A DNA stretch of 8,745 nt from UBA11373 sp046714175. Lineage in GTDB: Bacteria > Actinomycetota > Acidimicrobiia > Spongiisociales > UBA11373. Positions 6,265 to 8,745 of the stretch are shown in pieces. The translations under genes were made by a program, and so were the position numbers. The stretch is from positions 1-8,745 of the forward strand of contig JBKKBI010000023.1 of NCBI GenBank assembly GCA_046714175.1. The letters run 5' to 3'. The notes under the pieces are model-generated. The model was not told the origin of the DNA, searched no databases, and was given only the letters and a program-made list of their open reading frames with translations. How positions within the stretch are numbered: position 1 is the stretch's first letter; every line of letters begins with the position of its first letter.

Positions 6265-7563
6265 CTAACCCAGGATCCAACCCACCTCGGTGACGACCGC
6301 CGGTCCGCACGACGCTGTCAGCAGGCGGCGTTCGGCTCCCCCCACCTCCGCCAACACCAGGCCATCGCCGTCCTCGACGAGCACGTGGCCGCCGTCGCCC
6401 ACTGCCCACATGCGCACCGCGGGCGATGTGACCGGCAAGGTGGATTCGACTGTGGTTCCGGTCACTGGGTCGATGATCGTGGGTTGATCGATGGCTCCGG
6501 TCACCGCGATCACTCGGGTCGCATCGTGCCAACCCACCATCTGCGCTTCGGCGGGGATGCCAGCGGCGACATCGGCGGTCGGTTGCCCGGCCACCTCGCG
6601 CAGCAGGATCCACAGTCCAGCGCCCTCGGACTCAGGGCTTCCCAATGCCACCAGGACGGTCTCCCCGTCGATGCTGCGGTATCCCGCCCGGGGCACCGGG
6701 TTGGGCGAGTCCGGTTCGGTTATCCAGACCCAGCGGGCCGCACCCACGGCCGGGTCGACGGCGATGATGCCGTACTCCATGACCTCGCCGGCGGGGTCGT
6801 GCCGCTCCGCCCCCAGGAGGGCCAGCGATCCCATCGAGCCCATAATGGATACCGCGGTCCACTCCGCCAGATCGACCGTGATGACTTCCCCCGAGATCGC
6901 TCCAATGAGCTGTGCTGCGCCCGCTCCCGCCACCTCTACGGTGTAGATCTCTCCATCGGAGACGATCAAGGCGCCCGTCGGAGTGGGAATGTCGAGGGGC
7001 GACCAAGTGATCGACACCGGGTCCAACACCCACAACAGGCCGCTGATCGCCACCACTCGGGAGAGCGGATCGGCGATATTGGCGGCTTCGAGCTGATCGG
7101 GTTCAAGTCGTTCCTCGAAGGTGGCGACCATCACTCCCAGGACGGCCCGTCCCGCCACCTCGGCGCTCTCGCCGAGGGTCACCTCCACCGTGAGCGGCTG
7201 ACCGTCGCGGATGCCCTCGAGGGTGACCATGTCCCCCACGGACCGCTCGCGCACCGCATCGACCAGGTCGGCAGAGGTTCGGATCTCCACGCCGTCGAAT
7301 GCCTTGACCACGTCGTCGATAGCGAGCACATCGGCGGCGGGACCGGCAGGCAGGATGTCGCTGACCAAGGCCCCGCGCCCGGCACCGATGGTGAAGGTGC
7401 AGCGCCCGGTGCCGACGTCACCGGGTCCGTTGGGAACGAGCGATGTCGGCACTACTGGCGTCTCGGTGACCCGTTCGCTGCGGGTGGCGCACGCTGAGAT
7501 CCCCAGGAGCAGAGCCAGGAATGTCACCGACAGGCGGCGAAACGCCGATGGCCCCTTCAGCAT
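6265..7563 (-). CDS. PDZ-domain lipoprotein with repetitive beta-rich C-terminal half
   Basis: A 432-residue secreted protein. It has an Arg-containing start, a hydrophobic stretch and a good lipobox ISAC with Cys25 as lipid site. A Thr/Pro-rich linker of about 25 residues follows. Residues about 55-130 look like a PDZ domain: GALVSDILPAGPAADVLAIDD and DGVEIRTSADLVDAVRE match the S1C protease-type 'gspA...GlkvGDvI...dg..v.t..dl...l' pattern, with GMVTLEG-like final strands. There is no Ser protease domain. From about 160 to the end the sequence is a run of short beta-strand pieces with repeated forms such as ISGLLWVLDPVSITW, IIAVDPAVGAARWVWI and TGAIDQPTIIDPVTG. These suggest a beta-propeller of the PQQ-like or WD-like kind; I cannot count the blades. 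The gene lies 39 bp after the methyltransferase gene on the same strand, so co-transcription is possible, although a TAGGCT 6 bases before the ATG suggests its own leaderless start. Likely an envelope binding protein; the ligand is unknown. Confidence 0.85.
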   Translation of the reverse strand: MLKGPSAFRRLSVTFLALLLGISACATRSERVTETPVVPTSLVPNGPGDVGTGRCTFTIGAGRGALVSDILPAGPAADVLAIDDVVKAFDGVEIRTSADLVDAVRERSVGDMVTLEGIRDGQPLTVEVTLGESAEVAGRAVLGVMVATFEERLEPDQLEAANIADPLSRVVAISGLLWVLDPVSITWSPLDIPTPTGALIVSDGEIYTVEVAGAGAAQLIGAISGEVITVDLAEWTAVSIMGSMGSLALLGAERHDPAGEVMEYGIIAVDPAVGAARWVWITEPDSPNPVPRAGYRSIDGETVLVALGSPESEGAGLWILLREVAGQPTADVAAGIPAEAQMVGWHDATRVIAVTGAIDQPTIIDPVTGTTVESTLPVTSPAVRMWAVGDGGHVLVEDGDGLVLAEVGGAERRLLTASCGPAVVTEVGWILG

Positions 7564-7569
7564 GCCGGG

Positions 7570-7575
7570 AGCCTA
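7570..7575 (-). promoter_or_regulatory. Possible -10 element for a leaderless PDZ lipoprotein transcript
   Basis: The minus strand reads TAGGCT, which fits TAnnnT, 6 bases before the ATG at 7563, within the 39-bp gap after the methyltransferase gene. No Shine-Dalgarno is present and no clear -35 is seen. The spacing is the same as at the lipoprotein start (3251-3256). Confidence 0.3.
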
Positions 7576-7602
7576 TCGCTATGCGGCACGGACGTGACCC
7601 GG

Positions 7603-8382
7603 TCAGGCCGTCGCCGGACGGCAGACCAGGCAGGGGCGATACCGGGCGCGTCGCGCTGCTTCGGCCGAACCGAAGTTCACCCGATGCGCTGCGGTGATGC
7701 GGCGCGCCCGGTGGCAGGTGGGATGGCAGAAGATCCCCGTGGTGTCGCTCCCCGTGTAGCGCACCCCGCGGCTCGCCATCGTGGTGAATTCGGCGACGTC
7801 GAGTCCCTCGGCCGCGAGCAGGACTCGCTTGTTCTCCGGGTCTCCGAGCGAATAGTCGCCAAAGGTCCCGTCGGAGCGAACCACGCGGTGGCAGGGAATG
7901 ATCAGCGGCACCGGATTGGTGGCCAGGGCGGTTCCCACCGCCCGCACCGCGCCGGGCTTCCCTATCTCCTTTGCCACCCACCCGTAGGGGCGGACCTCGC
8001 CGCGCGGAATTGTGGCCGTGGTGCGCAGCACCGTCTGCTGAAACGCGCTCAGGCGATCCAGGTCGACAGGGAGTCGCCCCGGGCGTCCGGCCGCGATGGC
8101 GGTGTCGAGATGGCTGGCGATGCGAGGTGGGACCCGGTCGACCGCCAGCGCGCGGCGGCCGTAGCGGACTTCGTAGGTCGTGACGAAGCCACCGGGGTCG
8201 CCCGCGAGTTCCAGCGCGGTCACCCCGCGACTGCCGAAAGCGACGAGAACGTCGCCGAGAACGCTGTGGCGGCGGACGAATCCGTCGGCGATGCCGGTGC
8301 CCACGAGCACGTTCGGCAGCAGCCCCTCCGGTGCGGGAACGGCGAGTTCGGCGAGTTCGGCGCCGAGACGATCGGAAGTCAT
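7603..8382 (-). CDS. O6-alkylguanine-DNA alkyltransferase fused to a C-terminal Ada zinc/methyl-phosphotriester domain
   Basis: A 259-residue DNA-repair protein that would remove alkyl groups from O6-alkylguanine by transfer to its own cysteine. Residues about 35-105 form an N-terminal alkyltransferase-like part, and 108-195 the conserved catalytic domain. This holds the Arg finger region RAVGTAL (147-153), the Asn hinge NPVPLIIPCHRVV (156-168) and the acceptor Cys164 in PCHR. Residues about 205-256 match the Ada metal-binding domain: GVRYTGSDTTGIFCHPTCHRARR and RYRPCLVC. The four cysteines are 219, 223, 251 and 254, spaced as in E. coli Ada; the first (C219) would accept methyl from phosphotriesters. 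The order is the reverse of Ada, and no AraC-type helix-turn-helix is present. The start ATG overlaps the sigma factor stop (ATGA), with AGGAGG seven bases upstream, so it is co-translated with the sigma factor. A 34-residue N-terminal stretch (LAELAVPAPEGLLPNVL) has no assigned role. Function is confident; the Zn-domain role is inferred from residue conservation. Confidence 0.92.
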   Translation of the reverse strand: MTSDRLGAELAELAVPAPEGLLPNVLVGTGIADGFVRRHSVLGDVLVAFGSRGVTALELAGDPGGFVTTYEVRYGRRALAVDRVPPRIASHLDTAIAAGRPGRLPVDLDRLSAFQQTVLRTTATIPRGEVRPYGWVAKEIGKPGAVRAVGTALATNPVPLIIPCHRVVRSDGTFGDYSLGDPENKRVLLAAEGLDVAEFTTMASRGVRYTGSDTTGIFCHPTCHRARRITAAHRVNFGSAEAARRARYRPCLVCRPATA

Positions 8383-8745
8383 GGTTGCACCTCCTCGATG
8401 CGGGAACGGAGACGAGCCAGGCCACGATGAACATCGGCCTTCACGGTGCCCGCCGGTCGGCTGAGAGCGGTGGCGATGTCGTCATAGGACAGGCCGACCA
8501 CGTGATGCAGCACCACGGCGGCGCGCATCGGCCAGGCGAGGTGCTGGAGTTCGGCAGCCAGCCACTGTTCCTGGGAGTGGTCGACTGCTTCCGCCTCGGG
8601 ACCGCGTGTTTGGTCGGCCAGATCGAGGGTGACCCCGGTGGTCACCGGGCGCCGGCTCCGGGTGCGGTGATGGTTGCGACACAGGTTGGCGGCGATGGTC
8701 CACACCCAGCCCGCTGGGTTCATCTCGCGGATTCGGTCTGGCGGA
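8379..8745 (-). CDS. ECF-type RNA polymerase sigma factor (N-terminal part cut by window edge)
   Basis: The frame is open from the window edge to the TGA at 8379-8381, giving the last 121 residues. The first visible stretch, PPDRIREMNPAGWVWTIAANL, matches the end of sigma region 2, where ECF factors read '..NPraWLyTIArNl'. A polar, acidic linker follows. Region 4 is complete: LAWPMRAAVVLHHVVGLSYDDIATALSRPAGTVKADVHRGLARLR, with the helix-turn-helix in GLSYDDIATAL and TVKADVHRGL. The promoter it reads is unknown. An apparent internal ATG at 8723 is within region 2 and is not the true start. It overlaps the downstream alkyltransferase gene by four bases (ATGA) and contains that gene's AGGAGG in its last codons. 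No anti-sigma gene is visible on this side. The sigma factor probably responds to alkylation or a related stress, inferred from the coupling. Confidence 0.9.
   Translation of the reverse strand, partial: PPDRIREMNPAGWVWTIAANLCRNHHRTRSRRPVTTGVTLDLADQTRGPEAEAVDHSQEQWLAAELQHLAWPMRAAVVLHHVVGLSYDDIATALSRPAGTVKADVHRGLARLRSRIEEVQP
8390..8395 (-). promoter_or_regulatory. Shine-Dalgarno of the alkyltransferase-Ada fusion gene
   Basis: The minus strand reads AGGAGG seven bases before the ATG at 8382, inside the last codons of the sigma factor gene. It fixes the start and shows the fusion gene is translated as the second cistron of the sigma operon. Confidence 0.7.

Noticed and set aside
6385..7497. 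A 370-residue open frame on the plus strand
   Set aside because: It is antisense to the PDZ lipoprotein, which has a signal peptide and domain structure. The plus-strand product is low-complexity His, Arg, Gly and Asp with no motif or SD.
7594..8430. A 278-residue open frame on the plus strand
   Set aside because: It is antisense to the alkyltransferase-Ada gene, whose PCHR and Cys4 motifs are certain. The product looks like reverse-frame composition.

Overview
The window is a compact, gene-dense piece of a high-GC chromosome. Codon use, the absence of mobile elements, and the style of the proteins suggest an actinobacterium. I infer something near the Acidimicrobiia, but there is no rRNA or marker gene to prove it. 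Eight protein genes can be supported. Two are cut by the window ends: a membrane PAS sensor on the left and an ECF-type sigma factor on the right.

Left third (1-2922, all minus strand): a solitary molybdopterin oxidoreductase of the formate dehydrogenase/BisC type, followed 77 bp downstream by a six-helix membrane protein that enters a PAS domain just where the window ends. Centre (3079-6222, plus strand): a 25-residue single-helix membrane peptide gene with its own Shine-Dalgarno and a clear intrinsic terminator. Next comes a two-gene unit: a small lipoprotein and, overlapping by ATGA, an unusual FtsH-like AAA+/M41 membrane protease. The protease has four predicted helices and an insertion of about 80 residues in its ATPase core. 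Right third (6265-8745, minus strand, convergent with the protease): an ECF sigma factor overlaps by ATGA with an O6-alkylguanine-DNA methyltransferase. That methyltransferase carries an Ada-type Zn/methyl-phosphotriester domain at its C-terminus and has no AraC domain. A lipoprotein with a PDZ-like domain follows, plus a repetitive beta-rich C-terminal half.

Two themes run through the window. One is envelope surveillance: an FtsH-like protease with a coupled lipoprotein, and a PDZ lipoprotein. The other is alkylation repair joined to an alternative sigma factor. Start signals fall in two classes. The two SD-bearing genes (3079 and 8382) have strong GGAGG sites. Four genes at likely transcript starts have no SD but carry a -10-like hexamer 6-8 bases before the ATG, which suggests leaderless mRNAs. 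No tRNA, rRNA, CRISPR array, insertion sequence or phage gene was seen.
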